A stretch of DNA of 64,000 bases, from assembly GCA_026162565.1 (NCBI GenBank), contig JAOEIQ010000007.1, forward strand, positions 62,001 to 126,000, in the 5' to 3' direction. A program made the position numbers and the translations under genes. The notes below the pieces were generated by a model. The model was not told the DNA's origin. It ran no database searches and saw nothing but the letters and a program-made list of their open reading frames with translations. Shown in pieces: positions 27,606 to 36,002 of the stretch; position 1 is the stretch's first letter, and each line of letters begins with the position of its first letter. The DNA is from Flavobacteriaceae bacterium NBU2973. Its GTDB lineage: Bacteria > Bacteroidota > Bacteroidia > Flavobacteriales > Flavobacteriaceae.

Positions 27606-27650
27606 CGTCACTTCGAGTAAAATTCTGTCAAAGAATTTTATATCGAGAGG
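27606..27650. repeat. Intergenic hairpin repeat
   Basis: CGTCACTTCGAGTAAAATTC … GAATTTTATATCGAGAGG forms a long hairpin (TCGAGTAAAATTCT against AGAATTTTATATCGA, loop GTCAA). The CGTCACTTCGAG opening is a common interspersed repeat type in Bacteroidota. Confidence 0.65.
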
Positions 27651-27692
27651 TAAATACAAATACGATTTTCTTGTTTTAGATACTACAAGTAA

Positions 27693-27741
27693 AAGATTGC
27701 CACGTCTTTAGACTGTAAACGTCTAAATCTTCGCAATGACA
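27693..27741. repeat. AGATTGCCACG…CGCAATGACA repeat overlapping a stop codon
   Basis: One arm carries AGATTGCCACGTC and the other CGCAATGACAAA, the ends seen again at 30565-30689, 31280-31432 and 45835-45916, with an inner hairpin TTTAGAC/GTCTAAA. Its right end encodes the final residues (FVIAKI) and stop of the dehydrogenase gene. Confidence 0.7.
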
Positions 27742-28667
27742 AAAGCTTTAATCTTATCGACTATAGTTTGTGCTAATTTTTCTTTACTCTCTATAGTCCA
27801 ACCTGCAACATGAGGTGATAAAAGCACATTGTCCGCTTCAATTAAATACTTAAAAGCATCAGGCATATCTTGTGTAAATAAATTTTCGAAGGAAGCTTTT
27901 TCATACTCCAATACGTCTAAACCAGCTCCCAATACTTTACCTGATTGTAATGCAGAAACTAAATCTTGAGTCACCACACTTTTACCACGAGCAGTATTAA
28001 TGAGCCAAAACGGTTTTTTAAATGCATTAATAAAGTCTGAATTTACCATAGCAATTGTTAACTCGGTTTGTGGTGTGTGCAGACTTAACACATCTGCTTT
28101 TTGTTGTAATTCTTTTAGTGTTACTTGTTTACAATTTTCATCACCAACACTTTCTTTGATATCATAACACAAGACCTCAACATCAAAACCTCGCAATTTC
28201 TTGGCAAAGGCTTTTCCCATATTGCCATAACCAATGAGTCCAACGGTTTTGTTATCTAGTTCAACACCACGATTGGCCTCTCGAAGCCATTTACCTTGTC
28301 TTACCTCACTATCAGCTTTATTGAGTTTGTTAAATAATGAGAGTAACATCGCTAAACTATGTTCGCCAACGGCATTTCTGTTGCCTTCTGGCGCATTAAA
28401 GAGTGTGATGCCTTTACTTTCTGCATAGTCACAATCTATATTTTCTAATCCTGCGCCTACTCTGCCTATAAATTTTAGGTTTGTTGCTTCATCCAAAAAT
28501 TGTTGATCGATGGTAAAGCGACTTCGTATAACGATACCATCGTACTCTGAAACTTTGTCTTCGATTTCTGATTTTGAAGATGTATAATCTTCGTGATTAG
28601 TAAAACCTGAATCGTTAAGTTGATTTATTAGTAACTCGTGGTTTGTATCTAGGTGTAGTATTTTCAT
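27723..28667 (-). CDS. D-2-hydroxyacid dehydrogenase (phosphoglycerate dehydrogenase-like)
   Basis: NAD-dependent oxidoreductase of the D-isomer family, 314 residues. The substrate domain is followed by the Rossmann motif TVGLIGYGNMGKAFAKKL. Catalytic residues are visible as Arg in INTARGKSVV, Glu near GLDVLEYEKASFE and His in LLSPHVAGW. It lacks an ACT domain, so it is not a classical allosteric SerA; 3-phosphoglycerate or another 2-hydroxyacid is possible. Its last six residues and stop come from an interspersed repeat, suggesting the original 3' end was replaced. Confidence 0.88.
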   Translation of the reverse strand: MKILHLDTNHELLINQLNDSGFTNHEDYTSSKSEIEDKVSEYDGIVIRSRFTIDQQFLDEATNLKFIGRVGAGLENIDCDYAESKGITLFNAPEGNRNAVGEHSLAMLLSLFNKLNKADSEVRQGKWLREANRGVELDNKTVGLIGYGNMGKAFAKKLRGFDVEVLCYDIKESVGDENCKQVTLKELQQKADVLSLHTPQTELTIAMVNSDFINAFKKPFWLINTARGKSVVTQDLVSALQSGKVLGAGLDVLEYEKASFENLFTQDMPDAFKYLIEADNVLLSPHVAGWTIESKEKLAQTIVDKIKAFVIAKI

Positions 28668-28726
28668 ATGTATTTTCTGCTATAGCAGGAATCTTCTTCT
28701 GTCATTAACTTCGTTGAATCTCCGAT

Positions 28727-28744
28727 TTCCTGCGCAGGCAGGAA
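28727..28744. repeat. TTCCTGC…GCAGGAA palindrome downstream of the GIY-YIG gene
   Basis: Stem TTCCTGC (28727-28733) / GCAGGAA (28738-28744). It is part of a wider repeat patch (28675-28750) that also holds GCTATAGCAGGAATC and CTGTCATTAAC. The core is the same as that of the repeat just upstream of the GIY-YIG start (29086-29105). Confidence 0.65.
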
Positions 28745-28756
28745 TTCACTTAATAA

Positions 28757-29071
28757 TTATATATTCTGGAACTTTGGCCAATCTTTAGATAAATCTTGCC
28801 AATTTGGATTCTCTTCTTCAATTAAATTTTTCTTCAATTGACGTTTCCATTTTTTCATATTTTTTTCTCTTTTTATAGCATCATTAATGTATTGATACGT
28901 TTCAAAATAAACTAATAGGTAAAGATTATAGTTTTTACTAAACCCTTCAATTAGTTTATTCTTATGCTCAAACATTCTGCGCTCTAAATTATTAGTAACT
29001 CCAATATACAATGTGCCATTATATTTACTAGAAAGTATGTATAAATAATATTGATGTATATTTTTATGCAT
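28757..29071 (-). CDS. GIY-YIG nuclease-domain protein, flanked by palindromic repeats
   Basis: 104 residues from ATG 29071; thirteen codons further upstream are derived from a repeat (SFLRRQEST) and are not believed to be original coding sequence. The domain shows YLYILSSKYNGTLYIGVTNNLERRMFEHKNK (described from residues 7-37: the GIY-equivalent, YIG, and conserved Arg), then YFETYQYINDAIKREKNMKKW and a basic tail. Single-domain GIY-YIG proteins of this UvrC-N/YhbQ type are presumed nucleases. A palindrome with the same core lies 13 bp before its start and 13 bp after its stop. Confidence 0.82.
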   Translation of the reverse strand: MHKNIHQYYLYILSSKYNGTLYIGVTNNLERRMFEHKNKLIEGFSKNYNLYLLVYFETYQYINDAIKREKNMKKWKRQLKKNLIEEENPNWQDLSKDWPKFQNI

Positions 29072-29083
29072 TCTATTTTTTGT

Positions 29084-29109
29084 GGATTCCTGCCTACGCA
29101 GGAATGACA
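29084..29109. repeat. ATTCCTGC…GCAGGAAT palindrome upstream of the GIY-YIG gene
   Basis: Perfect 8-bp stem ATTCCTGC (29086-29093) / GCAGGAAT (29098-29105), loop CTAC, flanked by GG and GACA. It ends 5 bp from the stop codon of the DUF6090 gene (29115-29117) and is the clean version of the repeat inserted in metG. Confidence 0.75.
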
Positions 29110-29114
29110 AAGTT

Positions 29115-29831
29115 TTATTCTTTTAATTCATTTTCAATCTTCTCAATGGCTTTAGATGTTGCTTCAATAGCTCCAATACTTTGTTCATAATAAGTTAACG
29201 TTATATAATAGCTTTCATACAGAAGGTTCAAGAATTCTTTGTTTTCCAATATAGCATTATAATTATTAGGTTTATAACCTGGCCCTTCTATTAATCTAAA
29301 GTGCTTTCTTGTAAATGGCAACGATGCATTTGTTAATGCATTGCCAATTTTCGTTTCCTGGTCTTTTAATCGCCAATATGTTTCTTCATAAAGTTTTACT
29401 ATATCCAATCGCAATGCTTTGTTGGTAACAATATCGAGACCTTGACTTTTTAAATTCTCAAAGGTAGCGTAAGAAACACCATAAGAATAGTTAGCAACAG
29501 GAGTAAAAAAGTAAACATCTAAAGAATCGTGATAAGCGAGCTTGGCTTCAAGGTGATCTATGAGTCTTTTATTTTTAGATTTATAATCGGCAAATTTTAG
29601 TTTCCGACTTTCTAAAATAGTTTTGTTTGCTTGCAGGCCTTGTTTTAATTCTTCTAAAACATCATGCTCTTTAATAGCTTGTTTACGGTTCTCGTTCCAA
29701 TTATTAATTTGTAAGGCAATTAGGATTCCAATAACTACTAGAATAATTTCGCCAATAGCATATTTAAAGTATTTTCCCATTTTGTTTTCATTTAGGAGTG
29801 AACGACGGATATGACGGAAGAATTTAATCAC
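29115..29831 (-). CDS. DUF6090 family protein (second copy)
   Basis: 238 residues with the strongly conserved DUF6090 N-terminus: MIKFFRHIRRSLL, then GKYFKYAIGEIILVVIGIL as a single transmembrane helix, IALQINNWNENRKQ, then a long soluble helical region presumably in the periplasm. Function unknown; these occur in tandem arrays in flavobacteria. It overlaps the upstream paralogue by 8 bp, so the pair is one transcript. A palindromic repeat begins just after its stop. Confidence 0.85.
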   Translation of the reverse strand: MIKFFRHIRRSLLNENKMGKYFKYAIGEIILVVIGILIALQINNWNENRKQAIKEHDVLEELKQGLQANKTILESRKLKFADYKSKNKRLIDHLEAKLAYHDSLDVYFFTPVANYSYGVSYATFENLKSQGLDIVTNKALRLDIVKLYEETYWRLKDQETKIGNALTNASLPFTRKHFRLIEGPGYKPNNYNAILENKEFLNLLYESYYITLTYYEQSIGAIEATSKAIEKIENELKE

Positions 29832-30558
29832 TTACTATGTTTCGTTCTAAAATTGAAATAATATTAATCGTAGATTTTTTTAATTCTTTATAATTTATAT
29901 CATAACGCCTTAATAAAAATCTTCTTTGTAACAGCAAGGCATTGAATGAAGAAAGAAAGGGCTTTTTATCCATGGTTTTCCATATCTCGTTTCTCATAGA
30001 ATTTGGAATCCAAGGTGTTTCAAATACAGGAGCAGATTGTAAATAAGAATTCATAGTTTCATAAAAAACACTGTTATTTAATTCAGCTGACTTTAAAAAA
30101 CTAGACTGATAACCGTGATGTCTAATAAGTTCGTCCCTTATTTCTTGTTTATAAAGATCAACATTACCAGAGTTTATTAAAGCCTCATACGTACTTGTAT
30201 TTAATCGAGAAAGAATTCCTAAATTTAGGCTAAAAGACAAGTTATTTAACTGCTTAGCATACTTCACTTCACGCTGTATGTAAGTTGCTAAAGTGTCCAT
30301 TGCCTCTATTTCATTCTCGTTGTAATTTTGATATTCTTCAATTTTTTTAATGTCTAGTTTTAGATCAGATATCATAGACACGGTATACTCATATTTGAGG
30401 TTGTTTTTTATTCTTTGTTCATTCCAATTATTAATTTGTAAGGCAATTAAGATTCCAATAACAACCAAAATAATTTCGCCAATAGCATATTTAAAATATT
30501 TACCCATTTGATTTTTTTCAATTAGTGATTTGCGTATATGTCTAAAGAATTTAATCAT
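29824..30558 (-). CDS. DUF6090 family protein (first copy)
   Basis: 244 residues, paralogous to the next gene. The first 50 residues are nearly identical (MIKFFRHIRKSLI … GEIILVVIGILIALQINNWN) while the soluble part has diverged beyond easy recognition, with helical segments such as TYEALINSGNVDLYKQEIRD. One transmembrane helix anchors it; role unknown. The conserved anchor with a variable periplasmic part suggests a shared partner at the membrane and different targets outside. Confidence 0.85.
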   Translation of the reverse strand: MIKFFRHIRKSLIEKNQMGKYFKYAIGEIILVVIGILIALQINNWNEQRIKNNLKYEYTVSMISDLKLDIKKIEEYQNYNENEIEAMDTLATYIQREVKYAKQLNNLSFSLNLGILSRLNTSTYEALINSGNVDLYKQEIRDELIRHHGYQSSFLKSAELNNSVFYETMNSYLQSAPVFETPWIPNSMRNEIWKTMDKKPFLSSFNALLLQRRFLLRRYDINYKELKKSTINIISILERNIVSD

Positions 30559-30564
30559 ATGTAT

Positions 30565-30689
30565 TTCCCGTGATAACGGGAATCTATTTTATTTGTCATT
30601 ACGAGGAGCAAAGCGACGTGGTAATCTTTGGCTTTATAGTTCTAATTTAAAAGATTGCCACGCTTCATTCTATTTCACTCGCAATGACG
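30565..30689. repeat. Long composite inverted repeat between the DUF6090 pair and the cupin gene
   Basis: Begins with the hairpin CCCGTGATAACGGG. It then runs GTCATTACGAGGAGCAAAGC GACGTGGTAATCTTTGG … AAAAGATTGCCACGC … CTCGCAATGAC (spaced for reading), so the two halves are inverted copies of one unit, like a two-REP element. It touches the cupin stop codon at 30690. Confidence 0.75.
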
Positions 30690-31121
30690 TTATATTTTAG
30701 GATAATGCGTTTGTGTTTTTTCATGCTGTACATTTCCTGTATGTGCAGTGTTTAGCTTTTCAAATAATAACACATGAACTTCTTCATCGTTTTTTGTACA
30801 AGGGTTATGCTCCACTCCTTTAGGCACAACTATAAATTCGCCTTCGTTTACTACTTCGGTTCTAATTCCACCTTCGCTTCCAGCTTGTGCCTCCGCTAAG
30901 GCTTCAGGCGACACGCGGTCGTCAGACGAAGCTCTAAATTGCATATACAATGTTCCTTTTATAACCTGAAACAATTCGTCTTCATTGTCATGACTATGCC
31001 ATACAAACTCACCTTTTAGCTTGGCTAAAATGACTTGCATATCGTCAACCACAGCAACTTGATGTGGATGCCAATTGTTTGAGAATTTCAAAAATTTATT
31101 TTTAATGTTGATTGCCTTCAT
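30690..31121 (-). CDS. Cupin-domain protein with a GC-rich insertion
   Basis: 143 residues, single-domain cupin. Motif 1 is GEFVWHSHDNEDELFQVIKG (His, His, Glu metal ligands) and motif 2 is EFIVVPKGVEHNPCTKNDEE. The substrate is unknown; small cupins of this type bind a metal and often act as mannose-6-P-isomerase-like or dioxygenase-like proteins. Between the two motifs an extra ~22 residues (SSDDRVSPEALAEAQAGSEG) are encoded by a segment far richer in G+C than its surroundings, placed where a short loop is normal. Upstream of the start (31122-31434) are only repeats. Confidence 0.85.
   Translation of the reverse strand: MKAINIKNKFLKFSNNWHPHQVAVVDDMQVILAKLKGEFVWHSHDNEDELFQVIKGTLYMQFRASSDDRVSPEALAEAQAGSEGGIRTEVVNEGEFIVVPKGVEHNPCTKNDEEVHVLLFEKLNTAHTGNVQHEKTQTHYPKI
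30870..30932. repeat. GC-rich repeat inserted in frame into the cupin gene
   Basis: About 60 bp of clearly GC-rich DNA in an AT-rich gene. It carries GCTTC/GAAGC ends and an imperfect inner inverted repeat (GGCGACACGC against GCGGTCGTCA). It is a multiple of three and has no stop codon in the frame used, giving an acidic, Ala-rich loop. Confidence 0.65.
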
Positions 31122-31142
31122 GCTCTAAAGTTAAGCATAATG

Positions 31143-31166
31143 GTATACTGAAACAAGTTCAGTATG
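31143..31166. repeat. TACTGAA…TTCAGTA hairpin repeat
   Basis: GTATACTGAA ACAAG TTCAGTATGG in the 313-bp gap between the cupin and mgtE genes. The gap has no open frame of note. A decayed repeat (CTGTAACGGAGAATGGCAGA) lies near 31210-31235. Confidence 0.55.
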
Positions 31167-31279
31167 GCGAACTTTTACGTTAGTGATTGAAACGTTATCC
31201 TTTGTGGATTTCTGTAACGGAGAATGGCAGAAAAGATTTAAGTGTAAAGCATAAGAATTTATGCATACTTATTTCCCAT

Positions 31280-31432
31280 GAAAATCGGAATCTATTTTAG
31301 TCGTCATTACGAGGATTCAGACGCTAAAAGTCTGAAGACGTGGTAATCTGTATTTTCAAATCGAATTTATAAAGATTGCCACGCTTCATTTTATTTCGCC
31401 TGTCTGCCGACAAGGCAGGCTCGCAATGACAA
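31280..31432. repeat. Composite inverted repeat upstream of the mgtE stop
   Basis: Same architecture as 30565-30689: CGTCATTACGAGGATTC, an inner hairpin CAGACGCTAAAAGTCTG, ACGTGGTAATCTG, then AAAGATTGCCACGC and, after a GCCTGTCTGCC/GGCAGGC hairpin, CTCGCAATGACAAAG. It ends 1-2 bp from the mgtE stop codon. Confidence 0.75.
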
Positions 31433-31434
31433 AG

Positions 31435-32805
31435 TTATATCCCTAATATAAGCTTTGCAATCCAGAAATAAATTAAGATTCCGAAAATATCATTACTAGT
31501 TGTTATAAAAGGTCCTGTTGCAATAGCTGGATCAATACCTCGCTTATCTAAAAATAATGGCACAAATGTACCTATCAAACCTGCTACAATAATCACTATT
31601 ACCAATGAAACAGAAATTGCCAGTGCTGTATACATATCGTTTTTATAAATCCAGACAAATAAGAATAAAAAAGCTGCTAGAATAATACCATTTAGTGCAG
31701 CTAAAAACATCTCTTTAATTAAACGACTGTTGATACTTCCCTTTACATCATCGTTTGCTAAACCCTGAACAATAATAGCACTAGACTGTACTCCAACATT
31801 TCCTGCCATAGCAGCGATGAGTGGCGTAAAAAAGAATAATACTGCGTAATCTTTTAACATATGCTCAAAATCTCCCATAATGAGCGCTGCTCCTACGCCT
31901 CCGATAAGTCCTAAAAACAACCAAGGTAATCGTGCTCTAGTAAGCTGAATAATACTATCACTAGATTCTACATCTTGTGTTATACCTGCAGCTAGCTGAT
32001 AATCTTTTTCGGCTTCTTCTTTCATGACATCTACAATATCATCAATTGTAATTCGCCCTAAAAGTATTTGGTTATCATCAACCACAGGAATGGCTTCTAG
32101 ATCGTACTTCTGCATAACTTTTGCTACTTCTTCAGCATCTTCAGTAACATGCACTGAATCAACTTTAGGAATGTAGACCGTTGATATGTGTGCACTATTT
32201 GGAGCCATTAATAGGTCTTTTAAAGATAGTCGCCCAATTAGTTTACCATTATTATCAACTACATATATTGAATGAACGCGGGTTACATTTTCTGCTTGAG
32301 CTCGCATTTCACGTACACATTGCGTTACTGTCCAATTCTCATTTACCTTAACAAGCTCTTTCGCCATGAGTCCTCCAGCTGAATCTTCATCATAGTTTAG
32401 TAACTCTTGAATCTCTGCCTTATGTTCTTCATTTTCAATAAGCCCAATAACTTCTTCTTGACGTTCTTCAGGGAGTTCAGCAATAATATCTGCAGCATCA
32501 TCGGAGTCTAATTCTTCAAGTTCTTCAGCAATTTCTTTAGCCGATAAATTTTCGAGGATTTTTTCGCGAAGGTCTTCGTCTAATTCAGAAAGTATGTCTG
32601 ATGTCGTTTCACTATCTAGTAATTTTATAACATAGATTGATTGCTCAAAATTTAGCTCTTCTAAAATTTCGGCAATATCTGCATAATGAAACTCGCTTAA
32701 TTGGTCATGCAACGCACTATCATCTTTCGATTCTATTAGTTGCTGAACACTCTCTACAAGTACATCTGTTAATTGAAATTGACTATTTTCGTTACTTTCT
32801 TCCAC
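31435..32805 (-). CDS. mgtE: Magnesium transporter MgtE
   Basis: 456 residues in the MgtE order. The acidic helical N domain (residues ~10-130, with LEELDSDDAADIIAELPEE) is followed by two CBS domains (~135-260, IYVVDNNGKLIGRLSLKDLL and AIPVVDDNQILLGRITIDDI), the plug helix, then five transmembrane helices from ~290 with the pore signature AAMAGNVGVQSSAIIVQGLA. It imports Mg2+ across the inner membrane, gated by Mg2+ binding to the cytosolic domains. It lies 102 bp below ksgA; the pairing ksgA-mgtE is usual in flavobacteria. Confidence 0.96.
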   Translation of the reverse strand: MEESNENSQFQLTDVLVESVQQLIESKDDSALHDQLSEFHYADIAEILEELNFEQSIYVIKLLDSETTSDILSELDEDLREKILENLSAKEIAEELEELDSDDAADIIAELPEERQEEVIGLIENEEHKAEIQELLNYDEDSAGGLMAKELVKVNENWTVTQCVREMRAQAENVTRVHSIYVVDNNGKLIGRLSLKDLLMAPNSAHISTVYIPKVDSVHVTEDAEEVAKVMQKYDLEAIPVVDDNQILLGRITIDDIVDVMKEEAEKDYQLAAGITQDVESSDSIIQLTRARLPWLFLGLIGGVGAALIMGDFEHMLKDYAVLFFFTPLIAAMAGNVGVQSSAIIVQGLANDDVKGSINSRLIKEMFLAALNGIILAAFLFLFVWIYKNDMYTALAISVSLVIVIIVAGLIGTFVPLFLDKRGIDPAIATGPFITTSNDIFGILIYFWIAKLILGI

Positions 32806-32867
32806 TTTAAAAAAACATTTATTAAGTGAGGTCTCGAAATTAATTTATTTTAGGACATTTCTAGAAC

Positions 32868-32894
32868 ACGTCGAACAAGCTCTGTGTGACACCT
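32868..32894. repeat. Decayed interspersed repeat between ksgA and mgtE
   Basis: Minus strand reads GTGTCACACAGAGCTTGTTC GACGTGTTC, resembling a decayed copy of the common GTCACNCTGAGCTTGTCGAA type repeat. Ends GTGTCAC/ GACGTGTTC are only partly complementary. Confidence 0.35.
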
Positions 32895-32907
32895 CAATGC
32901 TCAAAAT

Positions 32908-33681
32908 TTAAGCGTCCTCTTGAATTAATTGCGTGAGATTTATAAAATTTTCAACGCTTAATTGCTCTGGACGCTGCCCAAAGATAACATTTGCTTTTAA
33001 ATTATCTGAAAGATCAAATGTTTTTAAACTATTACGCAATGTTTTTCTGCGTTGTTGGAAGGCTTGCTTCACAACTTTAAAGAATAATTTTTCGTCGCAA
33101 GGTAAAGAGTAATCCTCCTTTCTTTTTAGTAATAATACACCAGAATCTACTTTTGGTGGTGGATTAAAAACTGTTGGTGGCACTGTAAACAAATAGGTAG
33201 CATCATAAAAAGCTTGAGTTAGTACTGAAAGAATTCCGTAGGTTTTACTGCCTTCTTTTTCACAAATTCGCTGGGCTACTTCTTTTTGAAACATGCCTGA
33301 AAACTCAGGAATTTGATCACGCATTTCTAATGTTTTAAAAACAATCTGAGAGGATATATTGTATGGATAATTACCAATAATGGCAAAGGATTCATCTTTA
33401 AAAACCTCCTTAAGATCATACTTTAAAAAATCTTTCTCAATTATTCTATTGGCTAGGTTTAAATAATTAACTTTTAAATAGTCTACAGATTCGCTATCGA
33501 TTTCTATAACATGAGTCGTAGTATCTTTTTCTAATAAATACTTGGTTAAAACTCCCATTCCTGGACCAATCTCTAACACATGATTGTAACCTTTAAATGA
33601 TAAAGAATTAGCTATTTTTTTAGCAATATTCTCATCTTTTAAAAAGTGTTGCCCAAGATGTTTTTTAGCTTTGACTGTCAT
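32908..33681 (-). CDS. rsmA: 16S rRNA dimethyladenosine transferase
   Basis: KsgA/RsmA, which dimethylates the two adjacent adenines near the 3' end of 16S rRNA during 30S maturation. 257 residues with the class I SAM motif [28 protein letters not shown] and the catalytic [16 protein letters not shown] (N-Y-P-Y in place of N-L-P-Y). [15 protein letters not shown]-terminal RNA-binding segment follows. The ATG is directly preceded by heptamer tandem repeats. Confidence 0.97.
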   Translation of the reverse strand: MTVKAKKHLGQHFLKDENIAKKIANSLSFKGYNHVLEIGPGMGVLTKYLLEKDTTTHVIEIDSESVDYLKVNYLNLANRIIEKDFLKYDLKEVFKDESFAIIGNYPYNISSQIVFKTLEMRDQIPEFSGMFQKEVAQRICEKEGSKTYGILSVLTQAFYDATYLFTVPPTVFNPPPKVDSGVLLLKRKEDYSLPCDEKLFFKVVKQAFQQRRKTLRNSLKTFDLSDNLKANVIFGQRPEQLSVENFINLTQLIQEDA

Positions 33682-33684
33682 AAA

Positions 33685-33705
33685 TTGGCTATTGGCTATT
33701 GGCTA
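33685..33705. repeat. Three tandem TTGGCTA heptamers
   Basis: TTGGCTATTGGCTATTGGCT then ATTAATTG: three exact copies of a 7-mer filling the 24-bp gap between the DUF4286 stop and the rsmA start. Copy number of such a tract is likely to vary and would change the spacing between the two genes. Confidence 0.75.
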
Positions 33706-34029
33706 TTAATTGAAGCTGACTGTAAACTCATCGACGACTTCTAACTCGGTTCTAAAAGCCAATGTTTTATCTGCAAAACGTTTTAATCCATCTTGACGCA
33801 GTCTATCTGCATGATTATTATAATAATCGTTTAAATCGCGACGTGATTTTGCTCTGTATTGAACCGAATAAGTTGTGCCTCCCATTTCTTCGTCTACTAA
33901 AACTTTAGTGAGCTTGGCTTCAGTAAATTTTCCTGTTGCTAATACTTGCGGAATATGAATTTTAATCCAGTTTAACCATTCTTCATGAACACTATCATCT
34001 ACATTAACTGTAACGTTATATATTATCAT
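33706..34029 (-). CDS. DUF4286 family protein
   Basis: 107 residues with the DUF4286 ferredoxin-like pattern: MIIYNVTVNVDDSVHEEWLNW, a central TKVLVDEEMGGTTYSVQYRA and DYYNNHADRLRQDGLKRFAD near the end. The family is small, cytoplasmic, frequent beside ksgA in Bacteroidota, and of unknown function. The 128 bp upstream holds a decayed repeat (CCTCTCGATTGCGCTCGAGT, 34061-34080) but no gene. Confidence 0.88.
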   Translation of the reverse strand: MIIYNVTVNVDDSVHEEWLNWIKIHIPQVLATGKFTEAKLTKVLVDEEMGGTTYSVQYRAKSRRDLNDYYNNHADRLRQDGLKRFADKTLAFRTELEVVDEFTVSFN

Positions 34030-34157
34030 TTTTATCCTTATTAAATGATTTTCTTTAACCTCTCGATTGCGCTCGAGTAGACATCATAAAGTTTTTGCAA
34101 ATAACAGAAGTTATTAGTCGCCATCAAAAGGTTTTACTATTTTTTCGTAGACTAAAC

Positions 34158-35939
34158 TTAATTTATATCATCACCACGAAGTAGTCTGAATTTTTTTCGA
34201 GCCTCAACAAAATAAATACTATCTGCATGTTCAAAGATTATTTTCTCATAAAACTCTTTTGCTTTTTCTGGCTGTTCTAACTCATTAGCATATAATTCTG
34301 CTAAATTAAAATAGGCATCATCAACTAGAATATCGTCTTTAAAATCTGCAATTATTCGCAAGTAATTGGCTTCAGCTTTTAGAAAATCTTTTTTCTTTTC
34401 ATACAACTCTGCTTGTTTTAATAACGCTTGATCTACTATCGTTTCAGTTTTATGCGCTTCTAAAACTTGGTCTAATAATTTAATAGATTCATCATTCCTG
34501 TTTTGAAAGGCTAATAAATCGGCTTTAGAATAGAGTTTTAATGCTGTTTGCAATGAATCTTCATTTCTATTATCAGATATTAACAACTTTAAATCTAAAG
34601 CATCGTTAGCTGTTAATTGCGATGTGGATTTTTTTAAAATTTTAAGTTGCGATTCTGCCCAAGCAAAATCGCCTTTGTAGTAACTAGTCTTTGCGACCTT
34701 AAAGCGTGCTTGTTGAGACAAGACACTATTTTTAACTTTATATTGTATTTGAGAATAATAGATTAAGGCTTCATTAAACTTCTCTTCAAAAACTAAAATA
34801 TCTCCAAGTTCTAATTTTACTTTGGACTCCTCTAAAGGCGCTAATTCTATTTTTAGAGTGTCTTTTAAAAAGTCAATGGCTTTTTTAGTTTCACTCCTGT
34901 AGAAAGCTAAAAAATGTGCATAGGCAATTTGTAAATCTAATGTTTGAATTCCTTGTCCAAAATCATTGAACAATTGAAGATATCGCTCATCAATAGCTTG
35001 ATAATCCTTTTTATCTGTGGCGTATTTAGTATCTAGAGTAAGTTGTAATTGGTGAGCATCCAGAATCATTTCTGCCTCTTGAGAATTAATAATCACAAAC
35101 TCTAATACATTGCGAGCAATGTCATTTTCTTGCTCATCTATTGTAATAATTGCCAAATCAACAATGGGCTCTAATGTCAATAATTCGCGCTTGTAAATGG
35201 CTTTTTCTTGAGCAAATGCTTTGTTGTATTCTTTTTGCTGAATAAACAGCCAACTCAATAATTGATTCCATAATAAATTTGGATTAGACTGAATGCGCTT
35301 TAGTAAAGCTTTACGAAGCGATACATTATTTTCTTGTGTTTTATCTTCTGTTATAAACTGACTAAAAATACGCTTTATATTATCTACATAGTCAGGTTTA
35401 CGCTCAACATAACCCAAATAACTATTAAACATTTTTTCAAATCGCGCTTGTTCACCATAGATTCTCGCTAACTGGATTGTATAATTAGAATTGGGTTTTA
35501 ATTGCATTCCCAACTCATAGGTTCTTGCTGCTTGATCTAATAGCACATGTTCCTCAAATCGTCTTGCTGCACTGTAGGTATACGCTGGATTTTCTCTAAC
35601 ACTTTCAATAGCTTTATCATAATTGAGGTTAGCATTGATTGTGTCGTTTTTAAGTTGGTAATTATAACCTAACTCTATAGTATAAGTTATACTTTTACTA
35701 TTCTCTAACTTCTCTTTTAATAACGCTTCAGCAATTTCAAGTTGATCTAGCTGTCTATGACTATTAATTATTTGAAGAAAATATTTCTGTCGTTTTTCTT
35801 TCTCGTATAACTTTTCATAAGTTAAAAGCGCTTTTCCATAATCACCTTCATTAAAATAACTGTCTGCTAGCTCTTCTGTTTGAGATACAGCAGAAAAGCA
35901 CAATAGTATTGAAAGTAATATGGTTGTTATTACACGCAT
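34158..35939 (-). CDS. Exported TPR-repeat protein
   Basis: 593 residues with a signal peptide (MRVITTILLSILLCFSAVSQ) and tetratricopeptide repeats across the whole length (ADSYFNEGDYGKALLTYEKL at the start; ILVFEEKFNEALIYYSQIQ; YEKKKDFLKAEANYLRII; AELYANELEQPEKAKEFYEK near the end). The periplasmic TPR solenoid is presumably a scaffold; some relatives assist outer-membrane or gliding-type machinery, but nothing here proves it. It lies downstream of serS with a terminator in between. Confidence 0.85.
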   Translation of the reverse strand: MRVITTILLSILLCFSAVSQTEELADSYFNEGDYGKALLTYEKLYEKEKRQKYFLQIINSHRQLDQLEIAEALLKEKLENSKSITYTIELGYNYQLKNDTINANLNYDKAIESVRENPAYTYSAARRFEEHVLLDQAARTYELGMQLKPNSNYTIQLARIYGEQARFEKMFNSYLGYVERKPDYVDNIKRIFSQFITEDKTQENNVSLRKALLKRIQSNPNLLWNQLLSWLFIQQKEYNKAFAQEKAIYKRELLTLEPIVDLAIITIDEQENDIARNVLEFVIINSQEAEMILDAHQLQLTLDTKYATDKKDYQAIDERYLQLFNDFGQGIQTLDLQIAYAHFLAFYRSETKKAIDFLKDTLKIELAPLEESKVKLELGDILVFEEKFNEALIYYSQIQYKVKNSVLSQQARFKVAKTSYYKGDFAWAESQLKILKKSTSQLTANDALDLKLLISDNRNEDSLQTALKLYSKADLLAFQNRNDESIKLLDQVLEAHKTETIVDQALLKQAELYEKKKDFLKAEANYLRIIADFKDDILVDDAYFNLAELYANELEQPEKAKEFYEKIIFEHADSIYFVEARKKFRLLRGDDIN

Positions 35940-36002
35940 AGAATCTTTTTTTGTAAATATAGCAAAAGTGATCCCTAGTAAATGTAAATGTTTTTATAAA
36001 AA

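Noticed and set aside
28757-29071. Homing endonuclease inside an intron or intein
   Set aside because: It is an independent gene between two intact genes; no split host gene is visible.
27606-31432. CRISPR array
   Set aside because: The repeats are inverted, vary in spacing and length, have gene-sized gaps between them and no cas genes are near.
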